Shown: positions 34,955 to 47,930, numbered from the stretch's first letter. The stretch: 64,000 nt of DNA from Hesseltinella vesiculosa (GCA_002104935.1 MCGT01000001.1:248001-312000), one strand, 5' to 3'. Made by a program: numbers and translations. Notes: a model not told the origin generated them from the sequence alone.

Positions 34955-37900
34955 ATGGGTGAGGATCCGATGCAGGTAGGACAAAACCTTTTTTTTTTAT
35001 TGTGCTTCAATATTTTTTTTTTAGCCAGTCTGTAGCAAATCAAACAAACAATGCACGCTGTCTTCCAAGACATTCGCTTCGGCGTTTGTAAACAGCCGAT
35101 TGTTTTTTTTTTTTGACAATAGAAATGACCCCTCATTAACCTTCCTGTCTTTTTTATTCTTTTTCCTTTTTTTCCTTTTTCTTTTTTTTTTTCCTTTTGC
35201 TTTTTATTTTTTTTTTTTTTTTTATTCATCTCAAGTTCACATGCCAGGATTAAAAGTAGGAAAGAAATGTCTGGGTTCATGGGCCATCGGTTCTTACGTA
35301 CCTTTTTTCTTCTTTTTCAGGTTTTTGAGCATACCCTGAAGGAACATGGATTTGCATCTGAATACTTATTAAACAAAGAAAAAGAATTCAAGTGTGATGA
35401 ACTGGATAATGAATTATTGCAACAAACAAGACAACCATTGGTAAATGTTTGCCTCGTTCTTCTTTTTGTTCTCACACTAATGCTGGGCTGGGTTTCCTTT
35501 TATAGGCTCAAACCATCGACATTGTCATCCCCCGTTCCAGCAGTAATGAAGTCGAATAGTAGGCGAGTCAGCCTTGCTAATCAGAACCATTTTTCGTCTT
35601 TTGATTGTCATAGGTACGAAACCACGACAAAAGCTCTTGAATATCCTAGGATCACATTATGCTCCCATCTTACCTACCACCGACAACGATGAAAGCGTGC
35701 CCAGCCACGAGGCAAGTCTCACCCAACATTAAAACACCGCAGGCTTACCTCTTTCTTTTTCTTGTAGTTTGTTGACAATGAAGAAAAACGCGAGTATATG
35801 ATTAACGAGCTAATTAAGACCGAGGAAAATTTCATCAACAAGCTTCGCACTCTTGTCACTCAGGTGGTGGTGCCAATAAAGCGCCGTGTCTCTGATAATG
35901 CCGCCAGCAAGTCAGGCATTCTCAGCAAATACATGTGTACCAACATCTTTGTTAATCTCGAATCCATCTTGGAGTTCCATGAACAGTTTTACGAAGACTT
36001 GACACAGGGCGATTTTGCCACAGCTTGTGCTTCTCATGTAAAAAAAAAACCTCCTGAAAAAAAAGGAGGTGCCACCCAGACACGTGATGGCTATTGACAC
36101 CCTCTTTTTTTATGGCTAGTTTTTCAAATTGGATCATGTCCATCGGCACTATCTCTTCAAGGTCAATGAGTCCATCAAATTTCACAAAGATCAGATGCGT
36201 GAAAATGAACGTTATAAAATGTTCATCAAGCGTGTGACAAGCGATCCCAGCTTCGGTGAATTTCAAGTGCATGAATTACTCAACTATCCCTGGAAAAGGA
36301 TTGTTGTGTACCCCATGCTTATCAAAGATCTGCGCAATTTGACCAGCCAAAGTCATCTGGATTTTGACAAACTAACCAAAGCCTATGGCTACGCCAATCG
36401 CGCCGCCTCTGTCCATCAAGACGCCGCCACCCATTGTGCCACCACTTGCCATCGGCTGTACAACTTTATTCGGAGGGCTCCCGTAAGTCTTGCTTTTTTT
36501 TCTTTTAAAAAAAACAGGAGAGACCGTGTCACGCTTTTCGTTTGACAAGCAATGAAAGTGACGTGGCTTTTTACCCCGCTTGACAAGCTTCATTTAAAAA
36601 AAAAAACTCATTTACTCATTTTCTTTTGTCCCTCCCGAAAAACATAGGACGATGTCATTAAACAAAAACGCAATTTGATTGACCACTTGGACGCTGTGGA
36701 ACTGGACCCTGTCACTGGCAAATTGGAAAATTATGTCACGCTGTTCTTGCTGACGGACAAGATACTGGTGGCTAAACGAGTGGAAAATGTAAAAGGTGCC
36801 GACATTTCCAACGATAACCCCATCAACTCCTTTACTGGTCTAACAAAAAATAGCAAACGAGAAAAAACCAAGTTCAAGTTTGCCGGTTGGATTGGGCTGC
36901 AGCAGGTGGAAATGCTTCGAAACCCCGCCGGTAACCAAAAACAGCATAGCCGACAAAGTGCCGACGCACTAACCTTTTCTTGTTTCTTTTCCTTGTTTAG
37001 ACAATGCTGACACGTTTGTCATCCGTGCATCTGCAGATTTTCAAGATGAAATCAAAAAAGACGATGTCAAACGAAACGACAAATATTTCCAAAATGGCGC
37101 TCACTTGTTTTCCTGCCAAAAGCATGTCGACCACCTGATCCCCTGGAAAGACAACATGGCCCGCTTCGTCGACCAATTTTACAAGACCCAGTCCGTGTTG
37201 CGTCAGAAAGGTGACCATGATGCTACCTACTGTCGCATGTGGAAGGATATCTCCCACATCTACAGCAATGTCTTTGACTTGGAATCTTACAAGAAGCAAA
37301 CCGTCAAGGTAAATTCACACGTCCAATCCCGTTTCAATCAAAATCACTTGACCCACCTACTTTTTTTTTTTTCTCACCTACCAGAACAATGTGCTGCTTG
37401 TGTTTGCAGATCATGAACTAGATCTTGGTTCCTTGCTGGATTCATCCAGTTCTGCACCTTGGATCATTGGTCTTGTGCGTCCTGATCAACACGGTCTGAA
37501 GCTAAACGTGTTTACAAAGGTTGCATTGACTTGCTTATTTGACGATAATTCCGCTCCTTCAGCTCACGAGGTCGGCCCAATTGATTTTGCTACCGTGCTC
37601 TTGAATAACTGTAAGGACCGCTCAAAAAAAAAAAAAAAAACTGACCGCCTTGATCTCCCCTAGTGATTGCCTGTGAGCGTAAATTGCGCTGCTCCTCCAC
37701 ATTCAAGAGCATCAATGATACCATGGAAGAGCAGGAAGCTGACCAGCGACCTTCACGATTCCTGTCGCGCTCAAAGCGAGGCAGCCTATCACGGTCAAAC
37801 AGCATCACCAATCTGGGTAAGCTGCTGTCAAGATCACGTTCCCAATCACCTTCATCCTTGCTCAGCAGGGTCATCCCCACCGTCTCCAAATCCACACCCT

Positions 37901-39574
37901 CCCAAGGCAACAGCACCACCACATCGCTCCCTGAGCCAGAAAAGAAATCCAAACGACCTCGTGCCCTCAGCTTGAGCAACGATTCATCGACCCGCATTGG
38001 CCCCTTTCATCTGAAGCCAAGCACCTCGTCTTCCAGCCGTCGAAAGCACAGCTTTGATGGCTCGTTCTTCAAGCCATCCGCATCCTCCTCAACAGCAGCA
38101 GCAACTGTAAATACCACAGCCCCTTCCCAGCCTGCCTCCGCACCTTCGCCCACGCCATCCCCATCCCAACCTCTCGCATATATGACCCGTCACCGGCATT
38201 CCATGTCCATCTTCCCCACCTTGCGCTCCTCATCTCCTTCTCCTGTCCAGCCATCTGAGCTCCCATCACCTGCTTACCTCACACAGCAAAAGGGCTCCAC
38301 CACCGTCACTTCCACCCCTGCCTCGGCCCAACTTGATACCAGTAACCAACGTCAGCTACTCGCCATTTTACAAAGCGCTCTCAAGCCATCCACCGTCAGT
38401 CCCAGCCTGACCGCCACCGTTAATCCTCACCATCACAAGGAACTGCTTACCCAACGCCGCTTTAGTGAAGCTCTGTTCACTTCACCCACTTCCCTGGCCC
38501 ATAGCAACACCAGCTCTATGTCTTCCTCCCCAGTATCTTCCAACAGCCCAAGTCTGCCTCGACCTCAATCACCCGCCACTCCCCTCGGCACCCGTTCCAC
38601 CCGCTCCAGCTTTTCCAACACTCTCTCCTCATATACCAGCCAGAGCTCCCGCAGCACATTGAGTCTGGAAGAATTAGACCAAGCCAAGGTAAAAAAAAAA
38701 AAAAACACGTCCTTTCCTTGCCCAGCCCTTCTTGTTGTGCTCATTTATCTTCTCATTCAACTAGAGCCCGTATATCCGCCTTTTGAATACCGATGCCAGC
38801 GCATTTGTGAATCAGCAGCATGACAACTCGCTGCAAGATGACGAAGTCGTTCGCAAGGTCATCACCGATGCTGCTGTCAGCTATCGCCACCCCAAGTCTC
38901 TGGCACCGCCGTCGGATCTCACCCTTCCGTCAATGCAGTCATCTCATTCCACAGCTAGTTCCTGCACCATCACACCCTCCAGGTTGATGGAAAAGGACAC
39001 CTCGGCCGATCCCAATTGCCAATTTTTCATGGATAAAAAGTCTCTCCTGGGCACCCAAATCCAGCGTGTATCTGAACGACTGCCTCAGGTAATAAAAAAA
39101 AAAATAGTAGCCAACCGTTCGCAAAGATGCTCACCCATTTCTTTAGCATGACGCTGATGCTGATATGCTCAACGATTTATACCAAGACACCATGGATGAG
39201 GCTGTAAGCTTAATCACTGTAAGGGTTTATACTTGATCAATCTTGCCCTTTACCAACCTTTTTTTTCCTATCCGACAGAAGCAACGAATGGAGCTGGAAG
39301 AAATCCAGCAGCTGCTTTCGTCCTATCGTAGCCAACGACAACAAGCAAACATGGGTGCTATCAAAACGCCTTCTCTAAAGCCTATGGCCACCAGCGAATC
39401 TGCCGATGCTCTCTTCAAGCGCAGGCTTAAGGAAACCGAAGCTGAGCGTGAATACTGGCGACGCCGCGCTAGGTAATTTTTGTAGCCACTCATGGATGTG
39501 CTTGCTGAAATCTGCATTCTATTTTAAATAGTGACCTTGCTGAACAAGTCGGAAAACTGGCCATTCAGCAATGA
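34955..39574 (+). CDS. Rho guanine nucleotide exchange factor (DH-domain protein)
   Basis: Multi-exon gene activating Rho-type GTPases. Start MGEDPMQ joins VFEHTLKEHGFASEYLL over an intron of about 350 bp. The DH domain begins at KREYMINELIKTEENFINKL (about 35785) and continues with ILSKYMCTNIFVNLESILEF, KMFIKRVTSDPSFGEFQVHE and LLNYPWKRIVVYPMLIKDL, the conserved DH helix. A PH-like region follows (LENYVTLFLLTDKILVAKRV; KFKFAGWIGLQQVEML). The rest is a long Ser/Pro-rich tail with many SRSxSxS blocks, ending in a predicted coiled coil (LKETEAEREYWRRRASDLAE, then QVGKLAIQQ). The stop TGA is at 39572-39574. Polarity or cell-wall signalling is a likely role, but the target GTPase is unknown. Confidence 0.85.
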
Positions 39575-39807
39575 ACATCTAATCCCTCATTCTAACTCAC
39601 CACCTATGTCGCCTCCACTCCTTCACCCAACCATCCATGCACTCTACATCCTCTTTTAAATCCCCTCCCCCCCTGTAAGCCTTAAGCCTTGTCCATATTT
39701 GTATGTCCCCCCCCCTCTCTAAATAAATATCTCTAACAGCTCTTGTAAAAAAATACTTCTACAATTTTTTTTTTTAATTGTCAAGAATTCGTCTATAATG
39801 AGTTGGT

Positions 39808-41239
39808 TTACATCTTCTTGGAGAACCATGAAGCCCAGGAGGATTTGGTGCTGGGTTCTGGTTGGGCCGGGGCGGTGTTTTGAAGCACAAGATCGGCTGT
39901 CGTTGCTGTCCTGTCGCTGTGGACCAACTGCTCTAACCGAGACACATTGACGTCATATTTTTCCTGACTGGCGCTGTCATACACGGTGGAGGCATACAGC
40001 TGTGCTTGTTTATAATAATCCAAAGCTTCCTTGAATTCCTTTTTCAGCTAGGGCGAAAAATAAAGGGTGGTTAAAACCATCCTCTCTACGCCACACTTTC
40101 ACATTTCTCTTTGTCGCACTCACCTCCAACAGACGGCCGAGATTGTTAGCAGCGACAGCTCCACATTCACGGCAGTCTTGCGTGTCAGTTGCATAAGTTG
40201 CTAAACCATCCGAAGCCGACGCCAGAGATGCTTGTGCCCAGCCAAGTGCCTCCTCCTTTTTGCCCATGCCGTACAGGGTTTCTGCGAGTTGGTTTTGCAA
40301 AATCGCTTTCTGGCAGAGCCAGGGGTGTGTAGAGGTGTTGTCATCCTTTTGCTTGCTTTCTTCCACAACGTCGTCGGGAATACGCTTCAAAGCTTCCAAA
40401 AACAAAGGCAGTGCCAGCTGAAATTGACGCTGCCGTGCGTACAGACTTGCTAGCGAGCAAAAAACACCCACCGACAGGATGCGGTCATCGTTGCTTGTAC
40501 CAGCCTTTTCTTCCATGCTTGTGACAGCATGCAACGCCCAAGCTAAGAATTCCTCGGCCTTGTCCTTGTCGCCAATACGCAGATACAGATCGCCCAGATA
40601 TTTGGCGGTCGTCAGCTGCAGACCGGACACAAGTGGCTGATCACTGCCCTCATTTGTCGCTTGCTCCATCAGACTCTTCCAAGCCAGGGTGTACTGGGTA
40701 ATGGCATCGAACAGATTGCCGGCACGCCACTCGTCCATAGCCAAACGCAGACGCAGCCCGATAATATCCATCGAGTCTTCCTCCAGTTTCTGTTCTTCCA
40801 GAGCGACTCGCAGCACTTGTTCCATATACACAGCGGCCATGCCATAGTCACGAGCAATCTCTTCGCGGAAATAAGCGCCATGGAGCAATTGCTTTGCTTT
40901 GTAGTTGAGCGAGGCCGGTGACCGGGATTGATATTCAATGTACCAGTGATACGATTGCCAGATCAATGCCGTTGCAGCCGTTACAGACACCAGGGTATAG
41001 CCAGTGATCTTGAAAGCCAATCGGCCGTACGTTTTCAGGGTGATCATGGAAGCATCGAGAGGATTGGTGGAGAACCCTTTCTTGTTGTCGATGGTGGTTG
41101 CATACGCCCTACGAGCGCCATTGGATGAAACCGATCTGGTTGAAGTGAAGCTCGATCGTGAAGCAAATGAGCAGTCAGAAGTGTGCTTTGCCGCTATCAC
41201 TGATCTAACAGCACGAGTGGCAACGAACCTTTGCATCAT
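39808..41239 (-). CDS. Mitochondrial TPR protein (Mgr3-like)
   Basis: Start MMQRFVATRAVRSVIAAKHT at 41239 is followed by a Ser/Arg-rich leader (RSVSSNGARRAYATT) typical of mitochondrial import. A membrane helix follows (ITGYTLVSVTAATALIWQSY). The bulk is TPR-like helical repeats: YGMAAVYMEQVLRVALEEQK, YLGDLYLRIGDKDKAEEFLA, SLASLYARQRQFQLALPLFL, LAETLYGMGKKEEALGWAQA, and across an intron LKKEFKEALDYYKQAQLYAS. It ends SWASWFSKKM. Yeast Mgr3, an adaptor of the i-AAA protease Yme1, has the same leader-helix-TPR design; this orthology is inference. The frame is open further upstream, but the leader argues for this start. Confidence 0.78.
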
Positions 41240-41652
41240 TGTAAAAAAGAACAAAAAAAAAAAAAAAAAAAAAGCCCGTGTTTTCAAGCCAGGCTGGAGG
41301 GGAAAACCCAGCGGGCATAGACCCGCATGCAGCTGACCAAAGCCTTGCAGGGCAAGTGTTCTTATGTGCTCCCAAGACCAAAACGTTCGTGTCAGGAAAA
41401 CAACTAGACTAGCTAGATGGACCGTGTTTTTTTTTTTGTTCAACAGGTCGCTGGAAGGCTCTGATTGGATAAGTGCCTTCCAGGCACCTATTTCAAGTAG
41501 CTCTTTGTCATAGTCAAGAAAGCCCGGGCATTGGGTACTGATATTTTTCCCCATGCTGTAAAAATCGAACGACATGGAATTTCCCAGTTGTGATATAGCA
41601 AAAAGCTGGGCAGCAGTACCTATTTTTCTCTTTATTGCATCAGCTTTGCTCA
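41240..41652. other. Intergenic between NUP96 and the TPR gene
   Basis: 413 bp upstream of the TPR gene, containing A and T runs (41252-41272, 41426-41437). The open minus frame across it lacks any motif and is probably chance. Confidence 0.4.
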
Positions 41653-44131
41653 TCATAGTGGGGCATTGACGACGCGAGCGTACACGTATGGAGTAAGTAC
41701 TTGGGCCATGGTTTTGTTATCCTTCCATTCTGCTGAAAATGTATCTAAAAGCTGGCCAAAATACGTCTATCACAAAAAAAAAAAAAAAACCCAAAAAAAA
41801 CAAGGGGTTTGAGTGCTTGGGAACGAAAGACGGCGCCAGTGTGTTCTTCTATACCTGATCTAGCATTGTCGAAGCTTGCTGGAAGATGCCGGTGGCAATG
41901 ACCGCAAGGGACGAAGGGTCAATGGAATGGCAGGCTGAACTTAGATCATGCAGAGAGGTTTTCAATTCGAGCAATCGCGCGTCTTGGTCTAGGTTGTTGC
42001 TGGCAAGCAAGGATTGGTATCGGCTAATGGACGCCACGATGGATTGGACGTGTTGATCGTTAAGGAAATGTATGCTGAGCATCTCCAGGTAAGTTTGCAC
42101 TTTTCCAGCTTCATATCCTAAACCAATGAATCCAGGAAGGGTAAGTAGCTGATGAACTGCGCTTTTGTTGTTTCGACCCTGACTTACCCTCTGTGAAGAA
42201 TTGTGCAAGGCGATGGAGGATGGCATGGCAGTGAAGTTGTGAATTTCCAAGCTCCTGGTAATAGCCAATCTCTTCGTCGTATGCTTGTCGCCGGTGGGCA
42301 TGCACGGCCTAGGACGTGAAATCAAAAAGTGAGTTCCTCTCTTGTTGACGCGTCATCCCTCATTTACCTTGGCCTCTAAAATCCATGGTGAAGGTATATG
42401 TAACTGCCGGATCAGGTAATGCTCTTTATCCCACAGGCGATTTGGTAAAGTGTCCTTGATCCAAAATGTTGGGCTAGCAAAAAAAAAAAATTAAAAACGG
42501 TAAAAAAAAAAAAAAGGAGCAGTAAGGGGGTGATCTGGGGGAACGACTTACTTGGGCATGTACAAAGCAGCATGGATAGCCATGTAATCCATCCCGTCTT
42601 GAAATAGTTGATTGCACCAATCGGCAAACCAGGTATCCTTGTTGGGGTGAGTCAGCATGTTGGGTACATGTAGCAGTAGTAGCCACCGGAAGCGCAAAGG
42701 AAAAGCAAATTCTAGGTCAGGGCGAGCCCCAGTGGAAGACAGGAAGGCATCGGGGGCCATGGTGATGGACCACCAGAGCAACAATCGATACCAAAGGCAG
42801 GTGGGAGGTATCTTCTCGGTACGTTTCAAGGTGCGTAAGCGGTGTAGATTGGCGGTCTGTTGTGAGGTAGATAGGAGCAATTCATAGCGAGCAAGGGCCG
42901 ACGGCAGATGGCCATAGCGGTCACCGTAGAGGGCGTACAGCAGAATGGTTTGCGGCCATAGCAGGTCTTCCGTCACAACCATCTTCAAGTCGTCTACATA
43001 TCCCAGGCGGCCTTGAAGGACATACCACATGCGTTTGCGGTCCAGCTCAAAGTTGTCAAACACGCCTTCCTGTTGCCAGTATTGGATTTGCTGCTCAGCA
43101 GCTTCGTGAATGTCCAAGGGGGTGTCGTCTTGTTGGTAGTGGACGACAAGCATGGCCATCAGGGCATCGTCACCGAGTTGCTGGGCCAGTTCGGCAGCCT
43201 GCACGACCTGGCCCGTGGATAAAAAGTAAAAACAGCGTTCCCAGTCGGCCTTGCGGTCGCCTGTGCGGAAAGGTGGTGTGTTGAGAGCAAAGTTGAAAGC
43301 TGAAGGCATGGCAGCCATCTCTTCAAGGACAGTCGCCCGGATCCAGTTCTTTAATCGTCGTTGTTGATGACACGAGATCGAGTGTGTTTTGCGCTCGATG
43401 TTGGGTTCGCTGAATAAAAATGCGCCAAGGCTCCAAAGCTGCAGTTCATTCTGGCCGTGCTCTCGCAAGTTGTCCATGATGTAATCGATGAATCCTGAGG
43501 CAAAGATGTTCTTGGTAAGTTGGGCTCTTGGCACGCCATTGCTAAGATCGACAGACGACTGATTTTGAATATTGGACATGATTAGCTAGAAGACAAAAGA
43601 AAAAAAAAAGGGGGGGGGGGAGAAGAGCTAGTCAGCGACATTGCTAAAGCAAACATAAAAAAAAATAGAAAAGCCCTGCTTTACTCTGTTGAGCTTGCAT
43701 CTAGATTCCTTGGTTTCAGTATCATCCTAAAAGATAGAAAAAAAGAAAAAGAGAGAAAGATAAACTGCGTGAGTGATTGGATGAATTTGTAGAAAAAAAA
43801 TGAAAAGGAAGGCGCGAGGGTTACATTGGGAACAGCACTGGGTAGCATGAAGGTGATGAAATGGGGATGGCAAGAAGAGTAAAATGAGGTGAGTTCCCAT
43901 TATCATCAAGAGAGATCACTGTGGCTAAGTTTTATGGTATACATACGACTTGGGTGAAGGATCAGGCCGCTGCTTTTTCATATAGCGATCGTGGTCTGGA
44001 AAAGCGTCTTCGTTCAGGCGTTTGCCTTTCCAGCTAGTCAAAATGCTACACGTTCAAAACATTGTGGGTCAATCCTTGGATTCATTGTTAAAATAAATAA
44101 CAATACGCATAACTTACTTGAGCAGTGACAT
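41653..44131 (-). CDS. NUP96: Nucleoporin Nup96/Nup145C (separate gene)
   Basis: Component of the Y-shaped outer-ring (Nup84/Nup107) complex of the nuclear pore. Landmarks of the Nup96 helical domain: RKADWERCFYFLSTGQVVQA, AELAQQLGDDALMAMLVVHY, LDRKRMWYVLQGRLGYVDDL, WPQTILLYALYGDRYGHLPS, then SPTFWIKDTLPNRLW, HIPSPWILEAKAVHAHRRQA and FFTEGYEAGKVQTYLEML. These align in order with human Nup96, including the WIHEAKAVRAH block. The last exon reads YFGQLLDTFSAEWKDNKTMA and ends VVNAPL (stop 41653-41655). Upstream exons give MSLLNILTSWKGKRLNEDAF, then DDTETKESRCKLNR joined to LIMSNIQ. The frame is also open 48 bases upstream of this ATG, to an AG. In most fungi and animals this protein is the C-terminal half of a Nup98-Nup96 precursor. 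Confidence 0.85.
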
Positions 44132-44524
44132 GGATAAAGTATTATTGGACGAGAGGGATGGTAAAGGCGTTTCTCTTTGTTCTGGAAAAAAAAAAGGAGG
44201 AACAAACAAGGGCCACCAATTCCGCCTGGGTTTTTTTTTTAAAAAAAAAAAAACCTTCCGCTTGACGTTTTCAATTTTTTGCGCGCGAAACGGGCGGAGT
44301 GGTTACACACAAGTGACACAACAAAGGGAGATGGTCTGTTTTAATTCTCAATAGAAAGGTATGATAGGAAAAAAAAAAAAAAAAGGGCAGCAAAAAAAGT
44401 AAAAGGGTGGAAAAACTACACTAGAAAGATTGGGGGGCTGGGAAAGGGAAGGAGAAGAGGAACAAGCAGAATGGATTGGAGGGAAAAAAAAACGTCATAT
44501 AATAAATGCAGAGAGAACGGGCAA
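44132..44524. promoter_or_regulatory. NUP98 3' region and presumed NUP96 promoter
   Basis: 393 bp separating the NUP98 stop (44525-44527) from the NUP96 ATG. A/T runs at 44231-44253 and 44370-44384. Multiple stop codons in every minus frame argue against simple read-through; a long spliced read-through cannot be excluded by eye. Confidence 0.45.
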
Positions 44525-47500
44525 CTAGAACTTCTCGACTTGGAATTTCCAGTCCCCAGTTTGGATATCGTACGAGATAAAGGTCATGTGGTCACGGTTC
44601 TTGAGACGTTCAATGTACTCTTGGAAACGGGGGTGTTCAGGATCACGGATGATTTCCTTGGTTCGACGGTCCCTGGGGAAGCAGCCATTCAAGGTGATGA
44701 CAGCAGAGACATTGAGTTCCAAACCAGGTTTTGGTTTATCGTGTTCGTCTTTGCCAGAATAGAGTGACACGGTCCTTTCGCCAATATGGACGATGTCACC
44801 GAGGATTTCATCAAGATTGATTTTGGACAAGTCGACAGGTTGGTCAAATCGGATTTCACCCACGTCGGTGCGGCCGACAACAAACTTGTTTACTTTGAGC
44901 AGTTCATCCTTTGACATGGATTTGAGCACTTCCATGGTGGGTGAGCAGTAGTAGCCATTGTTGGTGGCAACATTGGTATCGACAGGCGCGGAGGTGGAGG
45001 CGGTGGAGGCGGCAGCCATGGCCGAAGGGGTGGTGGGGCTGATGCCACGGGCGTTAGGCTGGACGTCGTCCTTGTTGTTCGCAGTGGTGGCCACGCTGAT
45101 GCTGAGGGTGGGCGAGAACAGCTGATTGCTGGGGATCTTGTCTTCACTGGCGATGAGTTGTTGGACTTGGTTGGCATCGATCTTGTCATACTGAAGTTTG
45201 ACACCGGAGGGTTGGGTGTTGAAAGCTTCGGGTCGGAGGCGCAGCGACTTTTCATCAATGCCACGGAGGCTGGTCAGGGATGGGCTGCTGTGGCTGCTGC
45301 TGTTGCCCATGGAGCGGTAGCGCGAAGGGGTCATGTTGAAGCCACGAGACTTGATCTTTGACACAATACGCGGAGAGATAGGGTAGTGCGATACAGCCTT
45401 TTTGGTCTCAACGGCGAGAGGGATCGTGCCTTGGGCACCAGCACCATTGGTGGTGGTGGTGGTGGTGGTAGTGGTTGTCGTGGTGGTGGTCATGGTGTTG
45501 GGTGTAGGCTGCAACTTGCTGGTATCAAACAAGGGGTTGGCGCCATAAGGGTTCTTGTCAATGGTTGCCACCATGGCTTGTTGACCGGGTTGCAAACCCG
45601 TCGTGCCAAAGGTGGTCAGGCCGCCAGTTGAAGGTAAGGTGAACGAACCGCCAAGGCCAGGTTGTTGTTGCTGTTGCGCGTTGAAGGAGAACCCAGTGCT
45701 GCCAGTGCTGCCAAAGAGACCACTTGCAGTGCTGGTAGGGGCGGTTGCCCCACCGAGTGAGCTGCCGAAACCACCGGGTTTGTTGGCACCAAAGAGGCCG
45801 CCACCCATGCTTGTGGCAGGGGCAGCGCCAAAGCCACCAAAAGTCGAGGTGGGTTGTTGTTGTGCTTGGGGTTGACCAAAACCGAAACCGCCACCGGTGC
45901 TGGGAGCTGCGCCAGCGTTGCCGAAGAGACCACCGGTTGTTCCAGCTGCAGGAGTCGTTGCTGCAGCACCAAAGCCGCCGGGTTTGTTCGCTCCAAAGAG
46001 ACCACCGCCCGTAGCACCCGCAGCAGGCGCGCCGAAACCGCCAGCAAGAGGCTGTTGAGGTTGAGCACCAAAGCCGGTACCAAAGCCAGGAGCAGCAGTG
46101 CCTGCGGTACCAGGAGCAGCCGAGGCAGCACCAAAGGAGAAGGCTGGTTTGTTGGCTTGACCAAAGGCATTTGTCGCAGGAGCAGCAGCGCCAAAAGGTG
46201 TTGAAGTAGCAGGTTTTTGACCAAACGCACCAGTAGCACCGGCACCAAAGCCAGTGGCAGCAGCAGGCTGACCGAAAGCCCCAGCGGCTGGAGCAGGTTG
46301 ACCAAAGGCACCCGTTGAAGGAGCGCCGAAGCCAGTGGCAGGTTGTTGTTGCTGTTGGGTGCCTGATTGAGAAAAAAAAAAAAAAAGAGAGAGAGGTATG
46401 GGAGTGAGCAAGGCTTTAGCGTGTTTTTCCTTTTTCATTACCAAAGCCAAAAGGTTTGTTGGCTGCACCAGCACCAAAGCCAGTGGAAGGAGCCGCGCCA
46501 AAAGCATTGCCACCAGTGTTAGCTGCGGCACCAAAGGCAGTAGAGCCAGCAGCCGCACCAAAGCCGGTTGCAGCTGGTTGACCAAACGTGGAAGTGCCAG
46601 CACCGAAGGCGCCAGGTTGTTGTTGAGGCTGACCAAAGGCACCAGGGGTGGCGGCAGCACCGAAAGCACCGCCTGCTGCAGCAGGCTGTCCAAAGGCAGA
46701 CGAGGTGGCCGCGCCAAAACCGCCAGCTTGGGGTTGTGCTGCGCCAAAGCCGCCGGCAGCTGCGCCTTGGCCAGTGCCAGTTTTACGGCCTTGGGCATAA
46801 TCTTGAAGACGAAGTTCTTCTACGGAGAAGTTTTTGTATTGAGGCATAGCAGTGATGGACTGGAAAAAGTTGTTGACACCGGTAGTGATATCGCGATCCT
46901 GGGTAGATGCAAAATCAGCCGCAGCAGTACCTTGATTGGTAGCGCCAGCTTGACCAAAGGCTCCTGGAGCAGCTCCAAATCCAGTGGCAGGTGCGGCTTG
47001 ACCAAAGGCAGGGGCAGCGGCTGGAGCGCCAAAGGCCGAAGTAGTGGCAGGCCGTTGACCGAATAAACCGCTGTTCGTGGATGTTGCGCCAGCACCAAAG
47101 GCAGAGCCAGGCGTAGCAGCGCCTATGAGGTTGACAACAAAAGAAGAGGAAAGGTGTGTAAGTCATATAAAAAAATGGAGAGTGAACAAACTTACCAGCA
47201 CCAAAACCAGCACCAGCACCAAAACCTGTAGGTTGAGCTATTTTTGTTTGAAAAGAAAAGAGATCAAATTAACAAGCTGAAGAGAAAGATGGAAAGAAAA
47301 GATGACTGTACCCGTTGCGGTAGCACCGAAAGGAGTGGATGCAGCAGATGTGGCTCCAAATGCGCCAGCAGGGCGCTGTTGTCCAAAGGCAGATGTCGAC
47401 GTAGAACCGAATCCACCAGTTGCGGCAGGTTGACCGAATGCAGTTGTGGCTGGAGCTGCTTGACCGAATGCAGTCGTTGTTTGAGCAGGTTGGCCAAATG

Positions 47501-47733
47501 CGCTCGTAGTAGGTTGTTGACCAAATCCTAATGATTAAGCATTTGTATCAGTTTTGTTGTCATTTTTTTTTCCCTTGCTCCATCACAAAAAATCAAAAAA
47601 AAAAAAAAAAAAAGTTACCTCCAGCACCAAAGGCTGATTGTTGTGGCTGCTGCTGACCAAACATGGACGTTTGCTGCTGTTGTTGTTGTGGTTGACCAAA
47701 TCCACCAGCTCCAAATGCACTTTTGCCAAACAT
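44525..47733 (-). CDS. NUP98: Nucleoporin Nup98 (FG/GLFG-type, with GLEBS and C-terminal autopeptidase-like domain)
   Basis: FG nucleoporin forming the permeability barrier of the nuclear pore. From MFGKSAFGAGGFGQPQ (47733) it has dozens of GFG/AFG/SFG/LFG repeats with Ala/Thr/Gln spacers, over at least five exons. A Gle2-binding (GLEBS) segment, SITAMPQYKNFSVEELRLQD, lies at about 46790-46865 and closely resembles human Nup98. After a Thr run and a Ser-rich linker comes the C-terminal domain: NNGYYCSPTMEVLKSMSKDE, LLKVNKFVVGRTDVGEI, FISYDIQTGDWKFQVEKF, then a stop. The canonical cleavage site is His-Phe followed by Ser; here the protein ends Lys-Phe-stop, so nothing is left to cleave. It is divergent from the guanylyltransferase gene (197 bp between ATGs). 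Confidence 0.93.
45446..45497. repeat. GGT/ACC trinucleotide repeat inside NUP98
   Basis: Imperfect (GGT)n on the plus strand. It encodes a run of about 14 threonines in NUP98 between the FG region and the C-terminal domain. Likely length-variable. Confidence 0.8.
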
Positions 47734-47930
47734 TGTAAATAGGAAAAAAAAAAAAAAAATAGTAAGGAAAAGAGAGACACTGGAACGCGTTGGCCAATTA
47801 TTATTATTTTTTTTTTGTTGGGCAGCTGACAGAAAGGGTAAAAAGCCACACTGCGACAGTGTGAGGGCAGGAAAGGCTGCGGTTTTCATTCGCTTGTCTC
47901 TTCTTTTCTTTTTCTTCTTCATTCGCTGAC
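47734..47930. promoter_or_regulatory. Bidirectional promoter between NUP98 and the guanylyltransferase gene
   Basis: 197 bp between divergent ATGs. It contains A/T runs (47742-47759, 47808-47817) and a pyrimidine-rich stretch next to the plus-strand start. No specific site identified. Confidence 0.45.

Noticed and set aside
45603..47066. Plus-strand ORFs rich in Arg, Ser, Cys and Pro
   Set aside because: Antisense to the repetitive FG region of NUP98; repeats keep all frames open.
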